This document shows positions 24,835 to 36,751 of a stretch of 64,000 nt of DNA, in pieces. The stretch comes from Glandiceps talaboti. Lineage: Eukaryota > Hemichordata > Enteropneusta > Spengelidae. Within the stretch, counting starts at the first letter, position 1. Each line of letters begins with the position of its first letter. Where the stretch lies: NCBI RefSeq assembly GCF_964340395.1, contig NC_135569.1, positions 17,708,257-17,772,256 of the forward strand, read 5' to 3'. The position numbers and the translations under genes were made by a program. A model generated the notes under the pieces. The model was not told the DNA's origin, did no database searches, and saw nothing but the letters and a program-made list of their open reading frames with translations.

Positions 24835-25275
24835 CTCACTGTTGACACTACTACTATCTATTACCATACCCAAAAACTAAAACATAAAAGTTAGTCATTC
24901 TTAATACATTCCTTTATTCCTATAATTTCGTTTATAAATAGAATAAATGTACTCAAATTTATACCCAAGGCAAATTTTAGCCCTTGTTTTGTAACTTTAA
25001 ACAAATGTTCTTTTCAATTGTATTAAATGACTCCAATTTCTTTTCTATCACCTAAAAAACTACTTTTTATTCAAAGAAAGTCAGTCTTCTCCTCTCCTAT
25101 TTCATTTCTTTTTCCAAAAATTAGAGAGCCCTCTTCAACTTATAAGTTGACATATTTTTGTACAAACAAATTTCATCTGAGGATCAGCAGACTGTAAATA
25201 ACAACCACATTATTTTTTCCTTTCCAAGTTTCATCAATATATTTATTCTGTATGTGTCTTTCTATTTTAGTAAAT
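24835..25275. other. Non-coding, no recognised feature
   Basis: AT-rich sequence. It ends in TTTCTATTTTAG (about 25259-25270), an acceptor-like string just before the next array. No supporting exon features were found. Confidence 0.4.
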
Positions 25276-25838
25276 GAACCTACTATAGAATCACTTTATG
25301 AACCTACTATAGAATCACTGTATCAACCTACTATAGAATCACTGTATCAACCTACTATAAAATCACTGTATCAACCTACTATAGAATCACTGTATCAACC
25401 TACTATAGAATCACTGTATCAACCTATAGAATCACTTTATCAACCTACTATAGAATCACTGTATCAACCTACTATAGAATCACTGTATCAACCTACTATA
25501 GAATCACTGTATCAACCTACTATAGAATCACTGTATCAACCTACTATAGAATCACTGTATCAACCTATAGAATCACTGTATCAACCTACTATAGAATCAC
25601 TGTATCAACCTACTATAGAATCACTGTATCAACCTACTATAGAATCACTGTATCAACCTACTATAGAATCACTGTATCAACCTATAGAATCACTTTATCA
25701 ACCTACTTTAGAATCACTTTATCAACCTACTATAGAATCACTGTATCAACCTACTACAGAATCACTGTATCAACCTACTATAGAATCACTGTATCAACCT
25801 ACTATAGAATCACTGTATCAACCTATAGAATCACTGTC
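25276..25838. repeat. Minisatellite, 24/21-base unit, about 24 copies
   Basis: The unit is TATCAACCTACTATAGAATC plus ACTG; the 21-base form lacks ACT. The plus strand is open from 25252 to 25872 (8-residue YQPTIESL repeats), since both lengths are multiples of three. Single-copy changes are mostly amino-acid altering (E to K, I to L, I to T), which argues against a selected coding repeat. Confidence 0.95.
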
Positions 25839-25904
25839 ACTTGTTCAATGTTTGAATTGGCCATGTGGATGAGGGATTTATTTGGATTTAATTGTAATTA
25901 AAAT

Positions 25905-26490
25905 TTTCATGCAATTTTCACCAAATGGCAGCCAGTCATGTTTGTGGAAAAAACATTACATTATGGTATAACTCAAAAACTTCAATAAATAGATTCTATT
26001 CAAGTGTCTAACCCCATGTAATCACAAACAAGCTTTCTTGTATGAGTGACCATTAACCTTTACCTTCACCTATAGGGTAGACCATCAAAATTAAGCTATT
26101 AATTACATATTGCAGACACTTTGTAGCAATCATGTATGTGGCTAATGTCTTTTAGATCATGTCTATAGTTAAAGCAGAACCAGATAAACATTCATTATTG
26201 TTGGTGCTCATATAACTTCATACTCAATGGCAGCCATATTTGTGGTGAACAATCCTGATTTACCATATAACTCAAACACATTAATACATAGAGACTACAT
26301 TCAAGTGTCTACCCCAATATTGCTGGGTTTAAACTTTCTTTTGAGACATTGACCTTTGACCTTGACTCTGATCTTCAGGTTCAATTATTGAACTTCAGCA
26401 AATTTCCTGCATTATCAGACACTTTGTAGTACTTACTTGTAGCCACCAATTTATTTCAAATCATTTCTCAATTCAGTCACATAGAAGTAA
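25905..26490 (-). mobile_element. Family 2 (GGTCA-bearing) dispersed repeat, inverted copy
   Basis: The reverse complement of this segment follows the 15645 copy in order: AAATTGGTGGC-like start, GTGTCTG(C/A)(T/A)A, GGTCAAGGTCAAAGGTCA, a GTAGACACTTGAATG phrase, then ATGGCTGCCAT. Two units are present (about 26480-26180 and 26180-25910). A perfect AGGTCAAAGGTCA lies on the minus strand at 26362-26350. No hairpin terminus is seen. Confidence 0.6.
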
Positions 26491-26727
26491 AGTATTTTAG
26501 GAGCACTGTGTCTTCTACAAAGACTTATTAATTTATAAAACATAAATGTATTGAGTTACAAACACAGACTTGGCTAATAGGAAGCCATGATAAAATTGTT
26601 TTATAAAATGCAAAATTCAAAATAAATACCTAATACTCATCACTATGGCTACTTTTAAACTTTCTTCTTTGGAACACAGAAATACCTCATCAAAAAAAAA
26701 CAAGTCTTCATAGAAGACAACCCAACA

Positions 26728-26793
26728 CCACCCACCCCCACACCACCCACCCCCACACACCCACCCCCACACCACCCCACCCCCACCCAACCC
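26728..26793 (-). repeat. C-rich tract, G-quadruplex pattern on the minus strand
   Basis: Repeated CCACCCCCACACCACCC-type blocks contain more than four runs of three to five C. The complementary strand, which is the sense strand of the Eph gene, has matching G runs with short gaps. Confidence 0.7.
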
Positions 26794-29725
26794 ATAAACT
26801 AGAAGGTAAAAATAATTACAAAATGAAGTGTGTGAGAAACTTTTTTCACTTTCACAATGGTTTCCATTTAGTCTAGGAGACAAGGGGTTTTTTTTATCCA
26901 AGTCTTGGAAAAGGTGGGTTTTTACCTAATCTTGGAGATAATGGATTTCAACTGGTCTTCCAGACAATGAATCTATATGTAAATCAGTTATTGTATAAGA
27001 TCTGATGTCTACATTGTGATGTATACAAATGGTGAAAGTGGTCAATATTTAGAGTTAAATAATAACAGACACCAGACTAAGCTGATCAATGATGCTGTAC
27101 TATTCACCTTCCATCAATATGCAATCTGCATACCAATAGATTCACCTTTCTAGTTTGTACAAAGACCATAACATGGTTGGAAGAAAATGAAATGTTATTA
27201 CTTTACTTGCAGATTTTAAAGAGATTCACCATTAGATCAATTATCTACATACAAGTGTAAACATGAAAATAAGTCTTGACTAATGTCAAGAGTTTTGTCA
27301 ATTTTGGAAAGCCTTTTTTAGAAGTTCTCTTTTCAAGGTCACTGTATCTGAGAATGTAACAGGTGATGAAGAAAGTTGTTTGTAGCTGAAGTCTTTGTTT
27401 TGAAATAACGATATAACACAAATTAGGTAGCCAGCCTCTACTGATGTATTCAAGCCATTGTACTTTACTTGTTACCAGTGCTACTATGGCTTATGAGACA
27501 AAGACACTTTGACATTGGCGACTATATAGTGTTAATAAGAATAGCATTCACCCATTGACTGACGACTGTTCAACTTTAACAAATTAGAAAGGAAGTTGAA
27601 AAGCTATGAGAAGAATACCACTGAGGAGGTCCATATAGACATACTGATATTATAATATTGTTAGTGTTTTATGGCATCATGGAATGAGATCTTTTGAAGT
27701 GTCAGCATAACAGTGATTATTACATTAGGTTTTGTATAAATAGTTAAGAGTGGGTGGGTGATCATGATTTAATGGCATTGAGGGAATACTGTTATTGTTT
27801 TAGTTAACAACCACTCATTACAACCAATAGGTTCAGTGTGCTTCTATAAACCTTGTTTTTCAATGTAACGGAGCTGAAACAAACCAACCCCCTACATATC
27901 TGTCTTCATGTACTTGTGATGAAGTCTTGTGGTGTTATCTCCTTCAAGATGTGATTGTATGTCTGTCATCAGTTTGTGTCCTTTTCAGTAACTTTAAAAG
28001 TAGCAGTTAACAGATGGTGTAAGAAAACAACTACTTAAAAGTTAGCTTTTTTGGTGAAATGAGATTAAATGAAAGAGCCTGTCTGTCTAAGAATGAAACC
28101 ATCATGTATAATTGGGGTTGTCCTTCATCTATTGTCAATGATCTATCTTACAGTGTTTGTGACAACACTGACTTTTGACTTGCAGCATTCTCTTTTCAAT
28201 GAGGTAAATCTCTACTGAAATCCTGCATTCCTACTCTAGCTATCCTCTGCCTTCTTTCACTAACTTACACCAACTGTTTTCGTCTGGCCTTTGTAGCCAT
28301 GATTATCTTTCCCTGCAAGGCTGTCACTTTCTCATCTTAATCCGGCCCCTGAAGTTGGCTTTAGGCTAATGTGACTGCTGTACAGTTACACTATAGGTCT
28401 GCCACTGCTCAACCACTACTTGTCTGATAACTATGTACCTTGCAGACTTTTAACTTTGCACACTGGATATTCAGTAGTTTTTTTTAGCGTTGATTGCTGA
28501 TTTAAAGGATGCTTTCTAGCGAATAATTTATGACAACTGTACGATTCATTTTGAGGAATAAATTGCAGTATCAACTCCTGTATTCCATTTTAACAGCAGT
28601 TCACTGATGGCTCGTAAAATTGAACTACCTGACGGAAAATTGTTCCAACAACACACAAACACATTAGAAGTCTACCCATAGTACTAGAATTTCTTTTAAC
28701 TCCTGTGCAGTCTTCCATAACGCTGCACAGTGTCATTCAACACATTATCTGCTTAGAGAGGTCAAATTGCGAATCACATGCACTATGCAGTCTTATCATG
28801 TTATCCAAAATATACAATCTAAGATTTATTCCTAATGCTTCTAAAGCCATAAACTTTTTATTAATTGATACATTTTCATGGTGAAACAAACTGTAACACA
28901 GCACATCTATTTAGTTTGCCTTTTAAGTCAACATCAAAACCACCTTGTATTACAGGTGAAAATGTCAGTCTCAGATCTTATCACTATAAATTCTAATGCC
29001 CATATATGGTCATGACAATTGCAAATATTATGCAAATTACATCACGAATATCAATCAGTTTCTTTGTTTTATAACTTGGTGTCTTTGTTTTCAAATTATG
29101 GATGAGTCATACTAGAGGACCCTAGAGATGGCCGGCTCTTACTGCTTGAAGCAATTTGATTTTTCTCTAGAGATGTAATGGCTCCCTCTTTTCAAAAGCC
29201 AATAGAAAAAATCTGTATTTTCTGCTACTTATCTCTTCACATTCTTATCACATTACAGTCATCATGTATTATCAGTGTAACCACAAAATATCAGTCAAGC
29301 TAATGCTTACAATTCTTTTAGTTTTGACTGATTTTCTTTGAGATACCTACACACACACATATATATTTATTGAATTGCATTACTTCTACTTGGCATTCCC
29401 TATCTGTTTCAAGTTAAAGTTTAACATTGTTTTCTTAAGTTCTTCTTATCTTTGTTTTGTGTGATTTCAAACTGACAATTGTAGTGAGCCTACAAGTCTC
29501 ACAAGATATCACATAACATTTCAGGGGAAGATTTTAGTGAATGTTCATACAGCGAGTAAATCAGACCCACATATGTACACAATACACATCTGGTATATTT
29601 CATGGTGATGATGGCAATGACAGCAACTATATCATTATTCTCTAGATTTCAATGTAACTAAAATGAGTTGTTTTCCATATCGATATGTGATATTGTTCCA
29701 AAATGATACATATTGCCATTAACAA

Positions 29726-29799
29726 GTATGTATGCATACATACAAGAACTGTGCAATGCATGCAATAAGAACCGTTTTAATACTATGTATGCATACATA
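29726..29799. promoter_or_regulatory. Palindromes and TGCATG motif just downstream of an Eph exon
   Basis: GTATGTATGCATACATAC (29726-29743) is a perfect 18-base palindrome, and TATGTATGCATACATA (29784-29799) a 16-base one. Between them TGCATGCA (29757-29764) gives UGCAUG in the minus-strand transcript, about 80 bases after the donor site at 29843. UGCAUG is the known binding motif of RBFOX splicing factors, which often promote inclusion of the exon upstream. Use here is inferred only. Confidence 0.35.
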
Positions 29800-29843
29800 T
29801 TCACTTTGTGTGAAAGGAAGAATTAACATTGGTGATTTCTTAC

Positions 29844-30076
29844 CGCAAATATATACTCTGTTCCTGGTGCCAGATTTTCAACTGTGGTACTCTGACTGCT
29901 ACCGACATCTGGTTGTTTGGTAATTATCTTGCTCTCTTCTACAGAACTTCCCTTTGGATGATATTGGATTTCATATTCCAAAACTTCACCATTGGGAAAT
30001 TCTGGCACCAGCCATTTCAGTTCAATGGAGCTTACTGTTTCTATGGTAACTCTGACAGCTCTGACCGCTGATGGAA
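29844..30076 (-). CDS. Eph receptor exon: most of the second fibronectin type III domain
   Basis: Eph receptors are membrane tyrosine kinases that bind ephrins on neighbouring cells and signal in cell guidance and boundary formation. This 233-nt exon reads from acceptor TTTCTTTACAG to donor GCG|GTAAGA. The first two bases complete a GTT codon with the previous exon. The residues begin VPSAVRAVRV and continue with the fibronectin-type text LKWLVPEFPNGEVLEYEIQY, then LAPGTEYIFA. These match the W, the P-NG-I-DYE-Y core and the L-P-T-Y-F of the Eph second fibronectin domain. The exon ends in phase 0 before the final strand, so about 18 residues of the domain should be in the next exon. In vertebrate Eph genes, as I recall, this domain is split 125/163 nt, so the boundary here is different. 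No stops or frameshifts are seen. Assigned to the same gene as 46028-46363 by phase and domain order. Confidence 0.88.
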
Positions 30077-31365
30077 CTGTAAAGAAATAGACAAATGAAT
30101 CAATTCATTTTTTATGATGAATGTATTGATGAAAACTTTATGACTTCATGTAACTCTTCTCTGGACACACCACTTTGTCATTCAAATACCAAATCAAAAA
30201 GAAAAGTATAAATATCCAGAAATAATTCATAACTGACATTGATCAATTCAATTTATGTAGCGATAAAATATGGCTTTTGATGAACTAAAACATATCAGTA
30301 TAAGCCTTTATTACCCGGCAAGAGAATTAGACATTTCTGGAAATCTATCCTAAATTCTTAAATGAAATGAGAAATTTAAGACTCTATTCTGTCTGTAGGG
30401 CTGAACATTATTGTCTTCAGTTACTCATGGTATTAGGATATTAATTTTAATCAATGCTTTTTTGAGCGTAATATAGAAGCCAACGTGTTCATGACCTAAG
30501 GAGCTTTGACTGCAAACAAATCCATGTGAAATAAATCAGGCTACACTGTGATTAAATTTTTTGCCAACATGTGACAAACTATGTCATGCAGAAATAAACT
30601 ACGTATATTTATATCAAAACATTATTTAGAAAGCACACCATAAAATAGATTTAAATAGGTTTTTTTTTCAAATGACACTGAGTTTTCAGATTTCAAAATT
30701 ACAACATTTGTTGAAAAGTCAAATGAAATCTTAAAAACAAAACATAAATATGCTCTCTTTATTCAAAAGAATTTTAGGGCATAAACTCTTCAAATGTTGG
30801 ACCAAGTCGATCAGCTGTTACCAGAAAATAAGGTAGAGAACACCAAATCTTTCGGTATAAAGTGTTGAAATGTTGGACCAAGTTGATCAGCTGTTTTACC
30901 AGAAAATAATGTAGAGAACACCAAATCTTTGGGTGTAAAGTGTTGAAATGTTGGACCAAGTCGATCAGCTGTTACCAGAAAATAAGGTAGAGGATGTCGG
31001 CTATACATAGACGGATTTGCAACCAGCAACATTTGCTTGTAAAACAAATTATTACTAATCCTGGTCACAACAAAATTTACAAATAAAAAGAAACATCTGA
31101 AAGTAATTTGTTTTTGTTGTGCATGTTTTGGAGGACACAATCACAATTGCATGACTTGATATTTTAAGATGTAGGTATCTTATAAACTGATTAATGGTAA
31201 CAGATGTATAGGATAATATTAATCCAACATCATGTCATTATTCCAGTGTCTACAAAAGATTGCATTTCCTGTATAGCTTTCACACTATTGTTCATCTTGT
31301 CCTTTATTTAAATCAAACATAACATACCGATTGGTTTCAGTCAATGAAAATTATTTGTTTTAAGT
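30077..31365. other. Intronic sequence with a small tandem repeat
   Basis: AT-rich, non-coding. Apart from the three-copy repeat at 30791-30995, nothing is recognised. Confidence 0.45.
30791..30995. repeat. Tandem repeat, about 75-77-base unit, nearly 3 copies
   Basis: The unit contains AAATGTTGGACCAAGTCGAT, CAGCTGTTACCAGAAAATAA and CACCAAATCTTTCGG. The middle copy has CTGTTTTACC for CTGTTACC. Confidence 0.9.
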
Positions 31366-32228
31366 GTTTTTTACTGTTTACCGAGTAACTGAATCAGTGT
31401 TTACTGTTTACCGAGTAACTGAATCAGTGTTTACCGAGTAACTGAATCAGTGTTTACTGTTTACCGAGTAACTGAATCAGTGTTTACCGAGTAACTGAAT
31501 CAGTGTTTACTGAGTTCTTGTAACTGAATCAGTGTTTACTGAGTTCTTGTAACTCAATCACTGTTTACCGAGTAACTGAATCAGTGTTTACTGAGTTCTT
31601 GTAACTCAATCAGTGTTTACTGAGTTCTTGTAACTGAATCAGTGTTTACTGAGTTCTTGTAACTGAATCAGTGTTTACTGAGTTCTTGTAACTGAATCAG
31701 TGTTTACTGAGTTCTTGTAACTCAATCAGTGTTTACTGAGTTCTTGTAACTGAATCAGTGTTTACTGAGTTCTTGTAACTGAATCAGTGTTTACCGAGTT
31801 CTTGTAACTCAATCAGTGTTTACTGAGTTCTTGTAACTCAATCAGTGTTTACTGAGTTCTTGTAACTGAATCAGTGTTTACTGAGTTCTTGTAACTGAAT
31901 CAGTGTTTACCGAGTTCTTGTAACTGAATCAGTGTTTACCGAGTTCTTGTAACTGAATCAGTGTTTACCGAGTTCTTGTAACTGAATCAGTGTTTACTGA
32001 GTTCTTGTAACTGAATCAGTGTGTACTGAGTTCTTGTAACTGAATCAGTGTTTACTGAGTTCTTGTAACTGAATCAGTGTTTACTGAGTTCTTGTAACTG
32101 AATCAGTGTTTACTGAGTTCTTGTAACTGAATCAGTGTGTACTGAGTTCTTGTAACTGAATCAGTGTTTACTGAGTTCTTGTAACTGAATCAGTTTTTAC
32201 TGAGTTCTTGTAACTGAATCAGTGTTTC
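31366..32228. repeat. Minisatellite, 29-base unit with shorter early units, about 31 copies
   Basis: The main unit is TGAATCAGTGTTTACTGAGT plus TCTTGTAAC. The first units (31366-31500) lack TTCTTG and read GTTTACCGAGTAAC, giving 22-36-base spacing. CTGAG/CCGAG, TGAATC/TCAATC and GTTTAC/GTGTAC vary. Confidence 0.95.
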
Positions 32229-32483
32229 CTGTATATTATATTTACATGAATGTTATGACATATGTCAGTCATTTTTTTAACATCTTGTTGTTTTCTGTCC
32301 ATGCTAACTTATATTTTGAGCTGTTTTTAAAAGTTCTCACTGAACACAACAAGAAGAGGGCCAACCATTCTCTGATTGGAGAAATACAAGAAAAAGACTT
32401 GCTATCTCAACAATACATCATTTTTTTATTTTTGGTGTGATTATTCCTACTAACAAGTTTGTTAGAAACCATATGACTGTATA

Positions 32484-35400
32484 ATTACAACAATAATATA
32501 CCTGTATTACATGGTGTACACAACAATAATATACCTGTATTACATGGTGTATACAGTAATAATATACCTGTATTACATGGTGTACACAACAATAATATCC
32601 CTGTATTACATGGTGTATACAACAATAATATACCTGTATTACATGGTGTACACAACAATAATATACCTGTATTACATGGTGTACACAACAATAATATCCC
32701 TGTATTACATGGTGTATACAGCAATAATATACCTGTATTACATGGTGTATACAGTAATAATATACCTGTATTACATGGTGTACACAACAATAATATACCT
32801 GTATTACATGGTGTATACAGTAATAATATACCTGTATTACATTGTGTACACAACAATAATATACCTGTAATTATATACCTGTATTACATGGTGTACACAA
32901 CAATAATATACCTGTATTACATGGTGTATACAGTAATAATATACCTGTATTACATGGTGTATACAACAATAATATACCTGTATTACATGGTGTACACAAC
33001 AATAATATACCTGTATTACATGGTGTATACAACAATAATATACCTGTATTACATGGTGTATACAGTAATAATATACCTGTATTACACGGTGTATACAGTA
33101 ATAATATACCTGTATTACATGGTGTATACAGTAATAATATACCTGTATTACATGGTGTATACAACAATAATATACCTGTATTACATGGTGTATACAACAA
33201 TAATATACCTGTATTACACGGTGTATACAGTAATAATATACCTGTATTACATGGTGTATACAACAATAATATACCTGTATTACATGGTGTATACAGTAAT
33301 AATATACCTGTATTACATGGTGTATACAGTAATAATATACCTGTATTACATGGTGTATACAGTAATAATATACCTGTATTACATGGTGTATACAACAATA
33401 ATATACCTGTATTACATGGTGTATACAGTAATAATATACCTGTATTACACGGTGTATACAGTAATAATATACCTGTATTACATGGTGTATACAACAATAA
33501 TATACCTGTATTACATGGTGTATACAGTAATAATATACCTGTATTACATGGTGTATACAACAATAATATACCTGTATTATATGGTGTATACAACAATAAT
33601 ATACCTGTATTACATGGTGTATACAGTAATAATATACCTGTATTACATGGTGTACACAACAATAATATCCCTGTATTACATGGTGTATACAGTAATAATA
33701 TACCTGTATTACACGGTGTATACAACAATAATATACCTGTATTACATGGTGTATACAGCAATAATATACCTGTATTACATGGTGTATACAGCAATAATAT
33801 ACCTGTATTACATGGTGTATACAGCAATAATATACCTGTATTACATGGTGTATACAACAATAATATACCTGTATTACATGGTGTACACAACAATAACATA
33901 CCTGTATTGCATGGTGTACACAACAATAATATACCTGTATTACATGGTGTATACAGCAATAATATACCTGTATTACATGGTGTATACAACAATAATATAC
34001 CTGTATTACATGGTGTATACAGTAATAATATACCTGTATTACATGGTGTATACAGTAATAATATACCTGTATTACATGGTGTATACAACAATAATATACC
34101 TGTATTACATGGTGTATACAGTAATAATATACCTGTATTACATGGTGTATACAACAATAATATACCTGTATTACATGGTGTATACAGCAATAATATACCT
34201 GTATTACATGGTGTATACAACAATAATATACCTGTATTACATGGTGTATACAGTAATAATATACCTGTATTACATGGTGTATACAACAATAATATACCTG
34301 TATTACATGGTGTATACAGTAATAATATACCTGTATTACATGGTGTATACAACAATAATATACCTGTATTACATGGTGTATACAGTAATAATATACCTGT
34401 ATTACATGGTGTATACAGCAATAATATACCTGTATTACATGGTGTATACAGCAATAATATACCTGTATTACATGGTGTATACGGTAATTATATACCTGTA
34501 TTACATGGTGTATACAGTAATAATATACCTGTATTACATGGTGTATACAGCAATAATATACCTGTATTACATGGTGTATACAACAATAATATACCTGTAT
34601 TACATGGTGTATACAACAATAATATACCTGTATTACATGGTGTATACAGCAATAATATACCTGTATTACATGGTGTATACAGTAATAATATACCTGTATT
34701 ACATGGTGTATACAGTAATAATATACCTGTATTACATGGTGTATACAGCAATAATATACCTGTATTACATGGTGTATACAACAATAATATACCTGTATTA
34801 CATGGTGTATACAGTAATAATATACCTGTATTACATGGTGTACACAACAATAATATACCTGTATTACATGGTGTATACAACAATAATATACCTGTATTAC
34901 ATGGTGTATACAACAATAATATACCTGTATTACATGGTGTACACAACAATAATATACCTGTATTACATGGTGTATACAGTAATAATATACCTGTATTACA
35001 TGGTGTATACAGTAATAATATACCTGTATTACATGGTGTATACAGTAATAATATACCTGTATTACACGGTGTATACAGTAATAATATACCTGTATTACAT
35101 GGTGTATACAGTAATAATATACCTGTATTACATGGTGTACACAACAATAATATACCTGTATTACATGGTGTATACAGTAATAATATACCTGTATTACACG
35201 GTGTATACAGTAATAATATACCTGTATTACATGGTGTATACAGTAATAATATACCTGTATTACATGGTGTATACAGTAATAATATACCTGTATTACATGG
35301 TGTACACAACAATAATATACCTGTATTACATGGTGTATACAGTAATAATATACCTGTATTACACGGTGTATACAGTAATAATATACCTGTATTATATGGT

Positions 35401-36375
35401 GTATACAGTAATAATATACCTGTATTACATGGTGTACACAACAATAATATACCTGTATTACATGGTGTACACAACAATAATATACCTGTATTACATGGTG
35501 TATACAGTAATAATATACCTGTATTACATGGTGTACACAACAATAATATACCTGTATTACATGGTGTATACAGTAATAATATACCTGTATTACATGGTGT
35601 ACACAACAATAATATACCTGTATTACATGGTGTATACAGTAATAATATACCTGTATTACATGGTGTATACAACAATAATATACCTGTATTACATGGTGTA
35701 TACAGTAATAATATACCTGTATTACATGGTGTACACAACAATAATATACCTGTATTACATGGTGTATACAACAATAATATCCCTGTATTACATGGTGTAT
35801 ACAGTAATAATATACCTGTATTACATGGTGTACACAACAATAATATACCTGTATTACATGGTGTATACAACAATAATATACCTGTATTACATGGTGTATA
35901 CAACAATAATATACCTGTATTACATGGTGTACACAACAATAATATACCTGTATTACATGGTGTATACAACAATAATATACCTGTATTACATGGTGTATAC
36001 AACAATAATATACCTGTATTACATGGTGTACACAACAATAATATACCTGTATTACATGGTGTATACAGTAATAATATACCTGTATTACATGGTGTACACA
36101 ACAATAATATACCTGTATTACATGGTGTATACAGTAATAATATACCTGTATTACATGGTGTATACAACAATAATATACCTGTATTACATGGTGTATACAA
36201 CAATAATATACCTGTATTACATGGTGTACACAACAATAATATCCCTGTATTACATGGTGTATACAGTAATAATATACCTGTATTACATGGTGTATACAAC
36301 AATAATATACCTGTATTACATGGTGTACACAACAATAATATACCTGTATTGCATGGTGTATACAACAATAATATC
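32484..36375. repeat. Large minisatellite, 33-base unit, about 118 copies
   Basis: The unit is AATAATATACCTGTATTACA plus TGGTGTATACAAC. The last triplet is AAC, AGT or AGC, and GTATAC alternates with GTACAC. Unit length is almost invariant. The interruptions are a short CTGTAATTATATACC junction at 32866-32880 and a TACGGTAATTATATACC unit at about 34480. Since 33 is a multiple of three, open frames run for 1,163 and 841 codons on the plus strand and 527 and 629 on the minus strand; none is supported as a gene. Confidence 0.97.
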
Positions 36376-36751
36376 ATAATTCTATGGACTGATCAGAAGT
36401 GCATCTCTGAGACAATGGAAAGCACTTTCTAACCCAACAAAGAACATCAATTTTCTAGAACCCACTGAAACAATCACTTGTTCTTTGGTAAATTTAATCA
36501 GAAATTGGATCCTCATATCCTACAATATCATGTTTGGGGCAAATAGTTAATGCAAGTCTTCACATTACTCCCATAAATATTACATGAATGTAAACTCAAA
36601 CATTTTCAATATCGGGTTACATGTTACTCTTTATGATCACATGATCAAAAGAAAAAAATAGTGTATGGTCAAGACAGTGACTTTGGTGTATGGTGTACAG
36701 TGTATAGTATGATTACAGGGATAACGAAACATACGCAGTTTGTCTTTGTAG
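36376..36751. other. Intronic spacer, no recognised feature
   Basis: About 380 bases of unique-looking sequence between two large arrays. GTGTATGG-like words near 36660-36710 resemble the 50-base unit that follows. Confidence 0.45.

Larger units (their letters stand above)
26491..29843. other. Non-coding stretch, probably intron downstream of the third Eph exon
   Basis: Mostly unique AT-rich sequence. It holds a C-rich tract at 26728-26793, a short CA/TA run near 29347-29370 and palindromes near 29726-29799. I looked on the minus strand for the end of the second fibronectin domain, the transmembrane segment and kinase motifs and did not recognise any. Exons too small to see by eye could be missed. 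Confidence 0.45.

Noticed and set aside
25252-25872. 206-codon frame of 8-residue repeats preceded by an acceptor-like TTTCTATTTTAG
   Set aside because: Unit changes are mostly amino-acid altering and the frame follows from 24- and 21-base units. No donor or domain supports an exon.
32871-36377. Minus-strand 11-residue repeat (LLLYTPCNTGI) in which many unit differences are silent
   Set aside because: I counted variant types by eye: about five silent and four replacing in this frame, but the same ratio in the plus HGVYNNNIPVL frame. There is no frame-specific signal, and a stop interrupts it near 34480.
32888-36379. Another 1,163-codon open frame, the same length as the one at 17634-21125
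   Set aside because: The equal length looks striking but is chance: the arrays have different units (33 against 27/30) and different sequence.
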